Assembly: GCA_037189985.1 (NCBI GenBank)
Contig: JBBCJX010000003.1
Location: forward strand, 124,001 to 188,000
DNA from: UBA2031 sp037189985
GTDB lineage: Bacteria; Pseudomonadota; Gammaproteobacteria; Pseudomonadales; Moraxellaceae
Direction: 5' to 3'
DNA: 64,000 nucleotides
Below the pieces are notes generated by a model. It worked only from the letters and a program-made list of their open reading frames with translations. It was not told where the DNA came from and made no database searches. Shown piece by piece: positions 47,922 to 57,475 of this stretch. Numbering within the stretch: position 1 is the first letter of the stretch; every line of letters starts with the position of its first letter. The position numbers and the translations under genes were made by a program.

Positions 47922-49439
47922 ATGCCAGAACTGGAAGCATTACAAGAAGAAAACCAGGAAAGCACGGCAGGCTCGCGCCGCTTTTCCTATGCCTTTGCCA
48001 AACGCCATGGCGTCATTGCCGATCGCGTCGTGAATGGCCGCGCCCATATTTTCCATCGCCCCGGCCTGCGCCTTGGCAGCCTTGCAGAAACCCGGCGCCT
48101 GCTCAAGCTGCCGCTGGAGTGTGAAGAAGTCAGCCCCGAGGTCTTCAGCAACCTCCTGGCACAGGCCTACCAGACCGGCTCCAGCGAATCCATGCAGATG
48201 GTGGAAGGGCTGGGCGGCGACATGGACCTGGCCAGCCTGGCCGATCTTGTGCCCGAAGCCGAAGACCTGATGGAGCAGGAAGACGATGCCCCCATCATCC
48301 GCCTGATCAACGCCCTGCTGACCGAAGCCATTCGCGAGAATGCCTCCGACATCCATATTGAAACCTATGAAAAACGTCTTTCCGTACGCCTGCGCGTGGA
48401 CGGTGTATTGCGCGAGATCGTGCAGCCACGGCGAGAGCTGGCACCTTTGCTGGTATCACGCATCAAGGTGATGGCAAGGCTGGACATTGCGGAGAAGCGC
48501 ATCCCCCAGGATGGCCGTATTTCATTGCGGCTTGCCGGTCGCGAAGTCGATGTGCGTGTTTCCACCATGCCCTCCAGCAACGGCGAGCGTGTGGTGCTGC
48601 GTCTCTTGGACAAGCAGGCCGGGCGGCTGGATGTCTCCCATCTCGGCATGGCAGCCCGTGATCACCGCATCCTGAGGGAAATCATCAACAAGCCGCACGG
48701 CATCATTCTGGTGACGGGACCTACCGGCTCTGGCAAAACCACCACCCTGTATGCCGCGCTGACAGAGCTGAACGACAAGACACGCAACATACTGACGGTG
48801 GAAGACCCCATCGAATACCAGCTTGAAGGCATCGGCCAGACACAGGTCAACACCAAAGTCGACATGACCTTTGCGCGCGGACTGCGCGCCATCCTGCGCC
48901 AGGACCCCGACGTGGTGATGGTGGGGGAAATCCGTGATCTGGAAACGGCTGAAATTGCCGTACAGGCCTCGTTGACTGGTCATCTTGTGCTCTCCACGCT
49001 GCACACCAACTCTGCTGTTGGTGCCGTCACGCGACTGCACGACATGGGTATCGAGCCTTTCCTGCTTTCTTCCTCGCTTCTGGGAGTGCTGGCACAGCGC
49101 CTCGTGCGCGTGCTGTGCACGGAATGCCGTGAACCGTTCACGGCCGATGCCGCAACCTGCGAGTTGCTAGGCATTGATGCTTCCCGTCCGCCGCAGCTTT
49201 ATAAAGCCAAAGGTTGCGTGCATTGCAACCAGCTGGGCTATCGCGGTCGTACCGGCATTTACGAGCTGATCGTTATTGATGAAGAAATGCGCAGGCTCAT
49301 TCACAGCAACGCGAGCGAACAGGAACTGGAGGCGCATACGCGCAAGGCCGGGCCCAGCATACGTCAGGACGGCGCCCGCAATGTATTGGGTGGTGTCACC
49401 ACACTTGAAGAAGTGTTGCGTGTTACCCGTGAAGGCTGA
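47922..49439 (+). CDS. gspE: Type II secretion ATPase GspE
   Basis: 505 residues. An N-terminal GspE/PilB-type domain (about 25-115) precedes the ATPase. Walker A is GPTGSGKTTT with Lys272; DPDVVMVGEIRD holds the Walker B and arginine-rich region; HTNSAVGAVTRL is the His box. A tetracysteine zinc site is formed by CTEC and CVHC, as in GspE. It powers pseudopilus assembly from the cytosolic side through GspF and GspL. It is the first gene of an operon E-F-G-H-I-J-K-L-M with most junctions overlapping or within 20 bp. Confidence 0.93.
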   Translation: MPELEALQEENQESTAGSRRFSYAFAKRHGVIADRVVNGRAHIFHRPGLRLGSLAETRRLLKLPLECEEVSPEVFSNLLAQAYQTGSSESMQMVEGLGGDMDLASLADLVPEAEDLMEQEDDAPIIRLINALLTEAIRENASDIHIETYEKRLSVRLRVDGVLREIVQPRRELAPLLVSRIKVMARLDIAEKRIPQDGRISLRLAGREVDVRVSTMPSSNGERVVLRLLDKQAGRLDVSHLGMAARDHRILREIINKPHGIILVTGPTGSGKTTTLYAALTELNDKTRNILTVEDPIEYQLEGIGQTQVNTKVDMTFARGLRAILRQDPDVVMVGEIRDLETAEIAVQASLTGHLVLSTLHTNSAVGAVTRLHDMGIEPFLLSSSLLGVLAQRLVRVLCTECREPFTADAATCELLGIDASRPPQLYKAKGCVHCNQLGYRGRTGIYELIVIDEEMRRLIHSNASEQELEAHTRKAGPSIRQDGARNVLGGVTTLEEVLRVTREG

Positions 49440-49456
49440 ACGAGGAACGAATCGTC

Positions 49457-50674
49457 ATGCCTGCGTTTGAATACGTTTCTGTTGATACGGCGGGCCGTCG
49501 CCAGAAAGGCGTGCTGGAGGCCGACAGTGCCCGGCAGGTCCGCCAGCAACTGCGTGACAAGGGTTGGCTGCCAGTATCCGTAGAACCTGCAGCCAGCGAG
49601 CATCGTGTCGCTCAAAAGGGAGGAGGGCTTTTCCGGCGCGGCATGAGTGCCTATGAGCTGGCACTGATCACACGCCAGCTTGCCACACTGATACAGGCTG
49701 GCATTCCGGTTGAGGAATGCCTTCGGGCTGTCTCGCGCCAGACCGGCAGACCAGGCCTGCAAAGCCTGCTGCTGGCCGTGCGGGCCCGTGTGAGCGAAGG
49801 CTATACGCTGGCACAGTCACTCTCGGAGTTTCCCCACGCCTTTCCCGACCTTTACCGCGCGACCGTGGCGGCAGGTGAAAAATCAGGCCATCTTGACCTG
49901 GTACTCAACCAGCTCGCTGACTACACCGAGTCCCGCTACGACACACAGAAGAAAATCCAGGGCGCGCTGATATATCCCGTCATCCTGACGTTGCTGGCAA
50001 CCGGCATTGTGGTGGGACTCTTGGTGTATGTCGTGCCGGATATCGTGCGTGTCTTTGACAGCAGCCGGCAGGAACTGCCGCTGCTGACTCGAGGCCTCAT
50101 TGCCACGAGCAACTTTGTGAAGACTGTCGGCCCGTGGTTGCTACTGTTGTTGATTGTTGCCGGCTTCATTGCCCGGCCCATGCTGAAGCAGGAGGCCACC
50201 CGCTACCGCCTGCATGGCTTGCAACTGCGTCTCCCTCTTCTCGGGCCGCTGGTACGAGGCGCCAACGCCGCGCGTTTTTCCAGCACGCTCAGCATCCTGA
50301 CCCGCAGTGGTGTACCTCTGGTCGAAGCACTGCGCATTGCGGCCGAGGTCAGCTCAAACCTGTTGATACGTGATGCCATACGGCAGGCTGCCATGAAAGT
50401 GACCGAAGGTGGCAGCCTGAGCCGCGCCCTTGAAGAAAGCGGCTACTTTCCTCCCATGATGATGCAGATGATTTCCAGCGGCGAGCAGAGTGGTGAGCTG
50501 GACGAAATGCTGTCGCGTGCCGCGACCATGCAGGACAAGGAACTGAACAACCTCGTCAGCACCTTGGTCGGGCTGTTTGAGCCCATGATGCTGTTGATGA
50601 TGGCCTTCGTGGTCTTGCTGATCGTGCTGGCCATCATGCTTCCCATTCTTTCCATGAACAATCTTGTCGGATGA
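49457..50674 (+). CDS. gspF: Type II secretion inner-membrane platform protein GspF
   Basis: 405 residues with two GspF repeats (LALITRQLATLIQAGIPVEECL; ARFSSTLSILTRSGVPLVEAL), each followed by MI-SGE or AAGEKSG motifs. Three hydrophobic spans are visible: LLATGIVVGLLVYVVPDIV, GPWLLLLLIVAGFIA and LLMMAFVVLLIVLAIMLPIL near the C-terminus. AGGAA precedes the ATG. It anchors GspE at the membrane. The stop overlaps the gspG start by 4 bp. Confidence 0.93.
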   Translation: MPAFEYVSVDTAGRRQKGVLEADSARQVRQQLRDKGWLPVSVEPAASEHRVAQKGGGLFRRGMSAYELALITRQLATLIQAGIPVEECLRAVSRQTGRPGLQSLLLAVRARVSEGYTLAQSLSEFPHAFPDLYRATVAAGEKSGHLDLVLNQLADYTESRYDTQKKIQGALIYPVILTLLATGIVVGLLVYVVPDIVRVFDSSRQELPLLTRGLIATSNFVKTVGPWLLLLLIVAGFIARPMLKQEATRYRLHGLQLRLPLLGPLVRGANAARFSSTLSILTRSGVPLVEALRIAAEVSSNLLIRDAIRQAAMKVTEGGSLSRALEESGYFPPMMMQMISSGEQSGELDEMLSRAATMQDKELNNLVSTLVGLFEPMMLLMMAFVVLLIVLAIMLPILSMNNLVG

Positions 50675-51105
50675 AAAACGTGAAAATGACAATGCAGCGC
50701 GCAAGCGGTTTTACCCTGATCGAGGTCATGGTCGTTGTGGCCATTCTCGGCATCCTCGCCACCATCGTGATGACCAATGTGGTGGGCAAGGATGAACAGG
50801 CACGCATCACGGCCGCCAAGGCCGGTCTCGCACAAGTCTCCAATGCGCTTGAAATGTACAAGCTCGACAACCACCGTTATCCCACCACCGATGAAGGACT
50901 GGAGGCACTGGTGAACCGTCCCGCCTCGGCCAAGACCTTTCCACCCGGTGGCTACCTGAAAGGTGGCATGCCCAAGGATCCCTGGAGCAATCCCTTCCAG
51001 TACATCGTGCCGGGTAGTGGCGGCCGCCCTTATGATGTGTATTCGCTGGGTGCCGATGGCGCCGAAGGTGGCGAAGGCAACAACGCCGACATCTATCAGG
51101 AATGA
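50671..51105 (+). CDS. gspG: Major pseudopilin GspG
   Basis: 144 residues. A basic leader ends in the prepilin cleavage site at ASG/FTLIEVMVVVAILGILATIV, with Glu5 of the mature protein. ALEMYKLDNHRYPTTDEGLEALV, then GGYLKGGMPKDPWSNPFQYI, are the GspG-specific core, including the calcium-site region DIYQE at the end. It polymerises to form the pseudopilus. Cleavage needs a prepilin peptidase, which is not in the window. Confidence 0.95.
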   Translation: MKNVKMTMQRASGFTLIEVMVVVAILGILATIVMTNVVGKDEQARITAAKAGLAQVSNALEMYKLDNHRYPTTDEGLEALVNRPASAKTFPPGGYLKGGMPKDPWSNPFQYIVPGSGGRPYDVYSLGADGAEGGEGNNADIYQE

Positions 51106-51698
51106 ATATGGTGCCGTCAGCATTCTCCAAACGGCACCGGGGCTTCACGCTCTTGGAGCTGTTGATGGTGATACTGCTGATCGGCGTGCTGAGTGGTGTG
51201 GCGCTGGTCGGCCTCAATCCCGGTGGAGTCGACCGCCGCCTGCGCGAGGAAACGGACAGGCTGGTAGCTCTGATTGATCTGGCCGCCAGCGAGGCCGTCA
51301 TGCAGAACCGCGAATACGGCCTCATGATAGGTGGCGACGGTTACGCCTTTCTCTGTCTGGATGAACCAAAACAGCGTTGGCTACCCTGTGAAGATCGCAG
51401 TTTTCGTGCACGTGACATGCCTGAAGGTATGCGTATCCTGATTTTGCGCGAGAGCAATCTGGAAATGACACTGTCAGAGCCAGAATCGGGGAAGCCTGAA
51501 GAAAAGGATGACAGCCCGCGCCTGTCCCCCGATATCTATTTCCTTTCCAGTGGCGAGGCCAGCCCTGCCAGTCTTGAGATTGTTGTAAGCGATGAGCCAG
51601 GCCTGCGCCGGGAAATCAAGATTGACGAAATAGGCCGCGTGACTCGTGACGATGATGAAGATCACGAAGGGCATGGCAACAAGGAGGAGACCCTGTGA
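51102..51698 (+). CDS. gspH: Minor pseudopilin GspH
   Basis: 198 residues. The prepilin signal reads HRGFTLLELLMVILLIGVLSG. The body has EETDRLVALIDLAASEAVMQ and EYGLMIGGDGYAFLCLD, typical of GspH. A charged, His/Asp/Glu-rich tail (RDDDEDHEGHGNKEE) is longer than usual. Overlaps its neighbours by 4 bp on each side. Confidence 0.88.
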   Translation: MNMVPSAFSKRHRGFTLLELLMVILLIGVLSGVALVGLNPGGVDRRLREETDRLVALIDLAASEAVMQNREYGLMIGGDGYAFLCLDEPKQRWLPCEDRSFRARDMPEGMRILILRESNLEMTLSEPESGKPEEKDDSPRLSPDIYFLSSGEASPASLEIVVSDEPGLRREIKIDEIGRVTRDDDEDHEGHGNKEETL

Positions 51699-52123
51699 TG
51701 CATCGTGAGTCACGGGGTTTCACGTTGCTGGAAGTACTGGTGGCGGTTTCCATATTCGCCATTGCTGCACTTGCCTTGCTCAATGCCCAACGCACCCAGA
51801 TCACTACCGACCAGCATCTGGAAGAAAAGACATTCGCCCACTGGGTGGCCATGAACCATCTCACGGAAATGCGCCTCGACGGTGCTTTCCCGGAGATAGG
51901 ACAGAGGGAAAGCACCGCCCACATGGCAGGCCGCGACTGGCTGATCACCACGAAGGCGCAAGGGACGCCCACACCCAATGTCCGTCTGATCACCATTTCT
52001 GTCGGACTCAAGACAGAGCAGAGTGGTACCGGCAGTCTGGAAGAAAAAACCGATCCGGTCAGCGTGCTGACCGCTTTCCTGCCCCGCCGCCAAAGCAGAA
52101 GTGAAAATGCGCCGTCATCCTGA
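51695..52123 (+). CDS. gspI: Minor pseudopilin GspI
   Basis: 142 residues. The prepilin signal is SRGFTLLEVLVAVSIFAIAA, followed by ALLNAQRTQITTDQHLEEKTFAHWVAMN, where the usual W-A-N helix of GspI is seen. It forms the pseudopilus tip with GspJ and GspK. Its start overlaps gspH by 4 bp; its end overlaps gspJ. Confidence 0.9.
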   Translation: MMHRESRGFTLLEVLVAVSIFAIAALALLNAQRTQITTDQHLEEKTFAHWVAMNHLTEMRLDGAFPEIGQRESTAHMAGRDWLITTKAQGTPTPNVRLITISVGLKTEQSGTGSLEEKTDPVSVLTAFLPRRQSRSENAPSS

Positions 52124-52754
52124 TGATCTTCGTGGCTTTACGCTGCTGGAGCTGCTGGTGGCCGTGGCGATTCTCGCCCTGGTGGCGGTAGGCTCCTACC
52201 GCTTGCTGGCCAGCACGGTGGTATCGCGTGATCAAGGGCTGCGGCATGAGAAAATGCTGCGCGACCTGCACAAGGCCGAAATGATCCTGCAGCGCGATCT
52301 GCTTCAGGTTGCGGCAAGACCTATCCGTGACGAGTTCGGTGACGTACAACCCGGCTTCTATCTTCCTCAGGAAAACGTCATGGAGTTCACGCGCCGGGGC
52401 TGGCGTAACCCCGTGCAGGAAGCCCGAAGCGACATGGTGCGGATTCGTTACCGTGTTGAAGGTGGACAACTCCTGCGCGAGCGCTGGAAGGTACTGGACC
52501 GTGCCCGTGTCAGCACGCCCGACAAGATCGTGCTGCTTGATGGTGTGGAAGATTTCCACCTTCAGGTTTTCGCAGGCGGCCGCTGGGAAACCGACTGGCC
52601 GCTCCTTGCCCAGACGCAGAAAAACAAAGGGCAACTGCCACTGCCTGAGGCAGTGGAAATCCGTTTTACGCTGAAAGAGGGTGGTGATATCCGCCGCCTG
52701 ATTCCCTTGCCTGAAAATGACGCCAATGTTGCAGACCAGACCGACAAATCCTGA
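52107..52754 (+). CDS. gspJ: Minor pseudopilin GspJ
   Basis: 215 residues from ATG 52107; a GTG at 52101 would add two. The signal LRGFTLLELLVAVAILALVA is followed by KMLRDLHKAEMILQRDLLQV, RPIRDEFGDVQPGF and EFTRRGWRNP, which are characteristic of GspJ. Belongs to the tip complex. Overlaps gspI and gspK. Confidence 0.9.
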   Translation: MRRHPDDLRGFTLLELLVAVAILALVAVGSYRLLASTVVSRDQGLRHEKMLRDLHKAEMILQRDLLQVAARPIRDEFGDVQPGFYLPQENVMEFTRRGWRNPVQEARSDMVRIRYRVEGGQLLRERWKVLDRARVSTPDKIVLLDGVEDFHLQVFAGGRWETDWPLLAQTQKNKGQLPLPEAVEIRFTLKEGGDIRRLIPLPENDANVADQTDKS

Positions 52755-53802
52755 CCGCCAGCGCGGCGTGGCATTGATCACGGTTCTGCTGGTGGTGGCC
52801 CTGGCCGCCACGCTGGCAGTGGGCATGCTGCGCGCCCAGCATATGGCTCTGCAGCATGCAGCCGGCCTTTTCAGCCAGGATCAGGCCCTGCTCTATACAC
52901 AGGGGGCAGAAGACTTTGTCCGCGAGCTCCTGAGCGAAGATGCCAAAAATGATCAAAGGAATGGCCGCCAGGTTGATCACCTTGGTGAGGTATGGGCGCG
53001 GCCGTTCCCGCCATTCCCGGTGGATGGCGGGATGATCCATGCCCGGGTTACCGACATGCAGGGCCGCTTCAACCTTAACCGGCTCTGGCATGACAACGCA
53101 CCCGACCCGGTAGCAGCAGCGATTCTTGGCAGGCTCCTGAAAAACCTTGATCTCCCCGAAACACTGGTGCCGGCACTGACCGACTGGATTGACGCGGACG
53201 GTGACCCCACCGGTGCCGACGGCGCAGAGGACGACTATTACTCGCGCCTGGATCGCCCGTACCGGACTGCCAACCAGGCATTTGGCGATGTTTCCGAGCT
53301 GAGACTGGTCAAGGGTTTTACGCCTGAAATCATCGCGCGCCTGCGCCCGCATGTCTGTGCCCTGCCAGCCGCCGCCTTGCTGAACATCAATACCGCAGAA
53401 CCAGTGACACTGGCCGCACTCAGCCAGACATTCAGTGCCCGCACGGCCGAAGAGTTTGTCCGCCAGCGGCCATCCAAGGGCTATGACAGCGTCAACGAAT
53501 TCCTGGCCGAACCGGTTTTCAATGGCCTGGACAGCAATCAGAAAAATGAACTGGCCAGCCAGCTGGATGTCCGCAGCCGCTACTTCCAGCTCATGGCGGA
53601 TGCCGAAATTGCGGGCCGCCACAGCACCGTGCTTGCCGTGATTGCCCGTAATGATTCCGGTACACTCCAGACCATTGCGCGTGACCTCGGCCAGAAGTTC
53701 GTAACGACCGCTGCGCCAAAGGATGAACAGAATAACAAGGCCGGCACTGATGAAGATCGAGCCGTGGAAGACATGAAGGCGGCCGCCCGGGATCTTTTAT
53801 GA
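52717..53802 (+). CDS. gspK: Pseudopilus tip protein GspK
   Basis: 361 residues. The leader (RQRGVALITVLLVVALAATL) lacks the Glu5 of other pseudopilins, as GspK does. LTDWIDADGDPTGADGAEDD contains the calcium-binding loop, and RPYRTANQAFGDVSELRLVKG and LLNINTAEPVTLAAL are family marks. Two close ATGs are possible (52717, 52726). It caps the pseudopilus. A charged tail follows the conserved core. Confidence 0.92.
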   Translation: MTPMLQTRPTNPDRQRGVALITVLLVVALAATLAVGMLRAQHMALQHAAGLFSQDQALLYTQGAEDFVRELLSEDAKNDQRNGRQVDHLGEVWARPFPPFPVDGGMIHARVTDMQGRFNLNRLWHDNAPDPVAAAILGRLLKNLDLPETLVPALTDWIDADGDPTGADGAEDDYYSRLDRPYRTANQAFGDVSELRLVKGFTPEIIARLRPHVCALPAAALLNINTAEPVTLAALSQTFSARTAEEFVRQRPSKGYDSVNEFLAEPVFNGLDSNQKNELASQLDVRSRYFQLMADAEIAGRHSTVLAVIARNDSGTLQTIARDLGQKFVTTAAPKDEQNNKAGTDEDRAVEDMKAAARDLL

Positions 53803-54995
53803 ATACACTTTTCCTCCATCTTTCCACGCAAGGGAAATCCTGCCGTGCCTGGCTGCGCAGTCCAGACGGTTTTTCTTCCTTGGGCGAAGCCCTGCCTGCT
53901 GAATTGGCTCTGTCCCATGCCGGCTCGGCCTGTGTGGTATTCCTTCCAGCATCGAGCTGCCTGCTGACCTCTGCGACTGTCAGTGCAAAGCAGTTACGGC
54001 AAGCAGGACAATCATTGGGCTGGCTGATAGAGGAACAGACCGGCGAGGACGTAGAAAACCTCCATGTGGTCGCCGGGCCGGTGGAGGAGGGCGACAGGAC
54101 GCCCTTGCTGGCTGTCTCGAAAAGTCTGCTGCAATCGCTGCTGCTGGAGTTGCGCAGCACAGGCCTGCAGGTGGTCGCCGTACTGCCCGATATCCTGCTG
54201 TTGCCGCGTGATGACAGCGAATGGCAGCTTGCCCTGTGGCCTGAAGACCAGCTTACATTGCGTACAGGCGAGCTGGGCGGCGCTGTGCTGGAAGCCAGTC
54301 TTCTGGAGCTGATGCTGGATGCTGCATTGCAGGAAAGGATTGCAAGCGGCGAACCACTGCGCATCAGTGCGACAGCGGACGAGTCATTTCGCGAGCGCAT
54401 TCAGTCCTGGCTAAGTGCACGTGGAATACAGGCCGAAATCAGTACTGCTCAGGATGTCAGTGCAATACTGTCGCCAGGCACAGACTGGCCTCGTCATCCG
54501 GCCAACCTCATGCAGGGCGAGTTTGCCCTTACCCGTGGTTTCACTTTGCCCAGGACGTGGCGCATTGCCGCCATCTTCGTGGCCCTGGCATTTTCCGTAC
54601 AGTTGCTCAGCGAGTGGACACAGTATGGCTACTACCGCTATCAGGCAAAAAAGATCCAGGCAGAAGCGGTGGCGCTCTATAAAAACCTGTTCCCGGCAGA
54701 CCGGCGCATCGTCAATCTCGAACGCCAGTTGAAGGCGCAACTGAATGGCGGCAACAGTGGCAGCAACATGCTGTCAACGCTGACCCGCGTTGCGGAAAGC
54801 CTTCAGGGCTCCGGACTCAATACGCAGCGTGTCGATTTTTCTGGCAGTACGCTGACACTGGATGTCAGTGCACGGGCACTGGGAGAACTGGACCGCTTCC
54901 GTGAGAAGCTGGACGGGCAGGGCTTTCGTACTGAAATCGTGTCGGCCAATGCACAGGGTGGCCTGATACGTGGCCGCTTGCGGGTGGAGGGCTGA
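53799..54995 (+). CDS. gspL: Type II secretion inner-membrane protein GspL
   Basis: 398 residues. The N-terminal cytosolic actin-like part binds GspE in known systems. A single membrane span is near 247-266 (WRIAAIFVALAFSVQLLSEW). The periplasmic ferredoxin-like part ends at LRVEG. Similarity is structural more than motif-based, but position between gspK and gspM and the topology fit. ATGA overlap with gspK. Confidence 0.85.
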   Translation: MNTLFLHLSTQGKSCRAWLRSPDGFSSLGEALPAELALSHAGSACVVFLPASSCLLTSATVSAKQLRQAGQSLGWLIEEQTGEDVENLHVVAGPVEEGDRTPLLAVSKSLLQSLLLELRSTGLQVVAVLPDILLLPRDDSEWQLALWPEDQLTLRTGELGGAVLEASLLELMLDAALQERIASGEPLRISATADESFRERIQSWLSARGIQAEISTAQDVSAILSPGTDWPRHPANLMQGEFALTRGFTLPRTWRIAAIFVALAFSVQLLSEWTQYGYYRYQAKKIQAEAVALYKNLFPADRRIVNLERQLKAQLNGGNSGSNMLSTLTRVAESLQGSGLNTQRVDFSGSTLTLDVSARALGELDRFREKLDGQGFRTEIVSANAQGGLIRGRLRVEG

Positions 54996-54998
54996 GTC

Positions 54999-55502
54999 AT
55001 GAGTGCATTCGACACCATCCGCCAGTCCTGGAGGGAAAGCACTGCACCGTTGCGCCAGCGCTGGCTGATGCTGGCTCCGCGCGAACAAAGCGCCTTGCGT
55101 ATCCTTGCCATTTTTGCCGTAGTGCTCATTGCCGTGTACGGCCTCTGGCTGCCATCACGCCATGCTGCAGAAAACTATCGTCTGCAATACGAAAAGAATC
55201 GTGAGCTGCTCGTATTGATGCAGAACAGCAGCAATCAGATACGGAGTTCGGCCGCATCAACCAATGGCGGCTCTGTACTTGGTATCGTCAGTGGCGCGGC
55301 GGCGGCCGGGGGATTGAACCTGAGCCGTATCGAGCCCGAGGGAGACAGCCAGGTACGTGTGTGGCTGGAGAAAGCCGACTTCAACCGCATTGCCGCCTGG
55401 CTGACGGCCCTGGCGGCCCAGGGTGTAACACTGAAAGAAGTCCAGGCAGAAAAGCAGGCTGACAACAACGGCGTTTCCGCCCGCTTGATGTTGTCGCGCT
55501 GA
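54999..55502 (+). CDS. gspM: Type II secretion inner-membrane protein GspM
   Basis: 167 residues. A short cytosolic start (RQRWLMLAPREQSALRILA) leads into one span (IFAVVLIAVYGLWLPSR), then a periplasmic part with SVLGIVSGAAAAGG and VRVWLEKADFNRIAAWLTAL, the usual GspM ferredoxin-like half. It is the last gene of the operon; no gspN, gspC or gspD follows. Confidence 0.87.
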   Translation: MSAFDTIRQSWRESTAPLRQRWLMLAPREQSALRILAIFAVVLIAVYGLWLPSRHAAENYRLQYEKNRELLVLMQNSSNQIRSSAASTNGGSVLGIVSGAAAAGGLNLSRIEPEGDSQVRVWLEKADFNRIAAWLTALAAQGVTLKEVQAEKQADNNGVSARLMLSR

Positions 55503-55515
55503 ACCGAACCCAGAG

Positions 55516-56130
55516 TCAGGCAGTCGCCACACCCAGTGTCATGAAGGAGCCCACCGACGGTAAACCCTCTGCCTGAAACTGGCGCTTCTCGACCACCTTC
55601 AAACCGGCAGCGGCAATCAGCCCAAGATGGTCACGGTTCAGATGGCAGCCATCTGCAATGATCTTCTGCAGAGGCGTCAGCCGGTGCTGCCAGCGCGCAA
55701 CGGCAGGGTCTGGACTCAGGCCGTGCTCCACAAAATAGAAACGGCCACCGGGTTTCAGCACCCGCCGGATTTCCTGCAGGGCACTTTCAACATCCGGGAT
55801 GCTGCACAGTGTCCAGGTGGAAACAACGGCATCAAAGCTGGCCGATGGCATGGGCAGACTTTCGCCACTGATCAGGGCAAAGCGTACGGGCAGGGTACTT
55901 TTTTCCAGCCGCTTTTCAGCCAGCCGGTGTACACCGGGATTCACGTCGACCGTTGTCAGGCTGCTGACGGTGGCAGGGTAGTGGTCCAGGTTAAGCCCGG
56001 TTCCGAAGCCTATCTCCAGGACACTCCCTGACACAGGTGCCAGCAATTCCCTGCGGGCCTGTGTAAAGGCCGGCTGCGACATCAACCAGTCCAGCAGATG
56101 AGGAAAAATGTGACGGGAATAAAGCGACAT
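55516..56130 (-). CDS. Class I SAM-dependent methyltransferase
   Basis: 204 residues. The SAM site is VLEIGFGTGLNLDHYP, with an acidic strand TTVDVNPG, then SFDAVVSTWTLCSIPDVESA and VLKPGGRFYFVEHG. This is the UbiE/Methyltransf_11 fold seen in phosphatidylethanolamine- and quinone-type methyltransferases; the acceptor is unknown. AGGAG lies 8 bp upstream of ATG, and the gene follows the MFS gene by 19 bp in the same operon. It converges with gspM, 13 bp apart. Confidence 0.82.
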   Translation of the reverse strand: MSLYSRHIFPHLLDWLMSQPAFTQARRELLAPVSGSVLEIGFGTGLNLDHYPATVSSLTTVDVNPGVHRLAEKRLEKSTLPVRFALISGESLPMPSASFDAVVSTWTLCSIPDVESALQEIRRVLKPGGRFYFVEHGLSPDPAVARWQHRLTPLQKIIADGCHLNRDHLGLIAAAGLKVVEKRQFQAEGLPSVGSFMTLGVATA

Positions 56131-56149
56131 GGCAGCACTCCTGGCGGTA

Positions 56150-57463
56150 TCAGCCCTTGATGCTCAGCAGGTCGTCATCCTTGGTCTCCCGGCTCAACAG
56201 CAGCGCCGTGAGCGTCAACAGGGCAGCGGCACACAAGTAATACCCCACAGAATGCAGGCCGTACCGGCTTGCCAGCCAAGTAGCGATATACGGCGCCAGA
56301 GAGGCGCCGAAAATACCCGCCAGATTGAATGTCAGCGAAGCTCCGGTGTAACGCACTGCCGTTGGAAACATTTCTGACAGCACGGTGCCCAGCGGGCCAT
56401 AGGTCATACCCATGAGGGCCAGCCCCAGCGTCAGGAATACGGTGATACCGAGAACATTCCCGCTGCCAAACAAGGGCGAGAACAGCAGACCGAATCCTGC
56501 AATGAGAAGGGTCACGATACTCAGTATGCGGCGGCGCCCGTAGCGGTCGGCCAGTACGGCGGACACGGGAATGGCAGCCGCAAAGAACAACACGGCAAAA
56601 AGCTGTATCAGCAGGAACTCTTCACGTGCATAACCCAGCCTGCTGGTTCCCCATGTCAGTGCAAACACGGTGGTCAGGTAGAACAGCACGAAAGTTGCAA
56701 TGGCCATCACCGTGCCCAGCACGAGGGCACGCGTATGCTGGCGCAGGATGGCAAGCATGGGCACAGCCACACGCTCCTGTTTGTCCAGCGTGTGCTGAAA
56801 AGCCGGAGTTTCTTCGATCTTCAGGCGGACATACAAACCCACCAGCACCAACAAGGCACTGGCAAGGAAAGGGACACGCCATCCCCAGCTCATGAACTGC
56901 TCGTTGCTGAGCGTTTCCGTCAGGATGAGAAAAGAAGCGCCAGACAAAAGAAAGCCTAGCGGCGCTCCCAACTGCGGGAACATGCCGTACCAGGCGCGCT
57001 TGCCTGGCGGAGCGTTCTCTGTTGCCAGCAACACGGCGCCACCCCATTCGCCGCCCAGCCCCAGACCTTGTCCGAAGCGGCAGAGAGCAAGCAGAAGCGG
57101 GGCGGCAACACCAATCTGTGCGTATGTGGGAAGCAGGCCGATGACGACCGTCGAAATGCCCATGGTGAGCAAGGCCGCTACCAGCGTTGCCTTGCGGCCG
57201 ATACGGTCACCAAAGTGCCCAAACAGCGCCGAACCTACGGGGCGCGCAAAAAATGCGATGGCAAAGGTCGCCAGTGACTGCAGGACCGCCGTGGTGGGAT
57301 CACTGCCCGGAAAAAACAGCGCCGGGAAAACCAGCACCGCTGCCGTGGCATAGATATAGAAATCGAAGAACTCGATCGTGGTACCGATCAGGCTTGCGAA
57401 AAGCACACGGCGCGGAGAATTCCGCGCCGTGTTGCTGTTAGCCAGTTCATGGCCTTGGGACAT
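56150..57463 (-). CDS. MFS transporter, metabolite:H+ symporter type
   Basis: 437 residues with 12 hydrophobic spans. IGTTIEFFDFYIYATAAVLVF and GHFGDRIGRKATLV in the first loops and RFGQGLGLGGEWGGAVLLATE are signatures of the MHS (proline/shikimate/alpha-ketoglutarate) group. A second DRYGRRRIL loop appears in the C-terminal half. Its substrate is likely a small organic acid or osmolyte but cannot be told. AGGA precedes the ATG and the start lies 12 bp after the ETF-QO stop, so the two are cotranscribed. Confidence 0.85.
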   Translation of the reverse strand: MSQGHELANSNTARNSPRRVLFASLIGTTIEFFDFYIYATAAVLVFPALFFPGSDPTTAVLQSLATFAIAFFARPVGSALFGHFGDRIGRKATLVAALLTMGISTVVIGLLPTYAQIGVAAPLLLALCRFGQGLGLGGEWGGAVLLATENAPPGKRAWYGMFPQLGAPLGFLLSGASFLILTETLSNEQFMSWGWRVPFLASALLVLVGLYVRLKIEETPAFQHTLDKQERVAVPMLAILRQHTRALVLGTVMAIATFVLFYLTTVFALTWGTSRLGYAREEFLLIQLFAVLFFAAAIPVSAVLADRYGRRRILSIVTLLIAGFGLLFSPLFGSGNVLGITVFLTLGLALMGMTYGPLGTVLSEMFPTAVRYTGASLTFNLAGIFGASLAPYIATWLASRYGLHSVGYYLCAAALLTLTALLLSRETKDDDLLSIKG

Positions 57464-57475
57464 GGGCTTCCTGCC

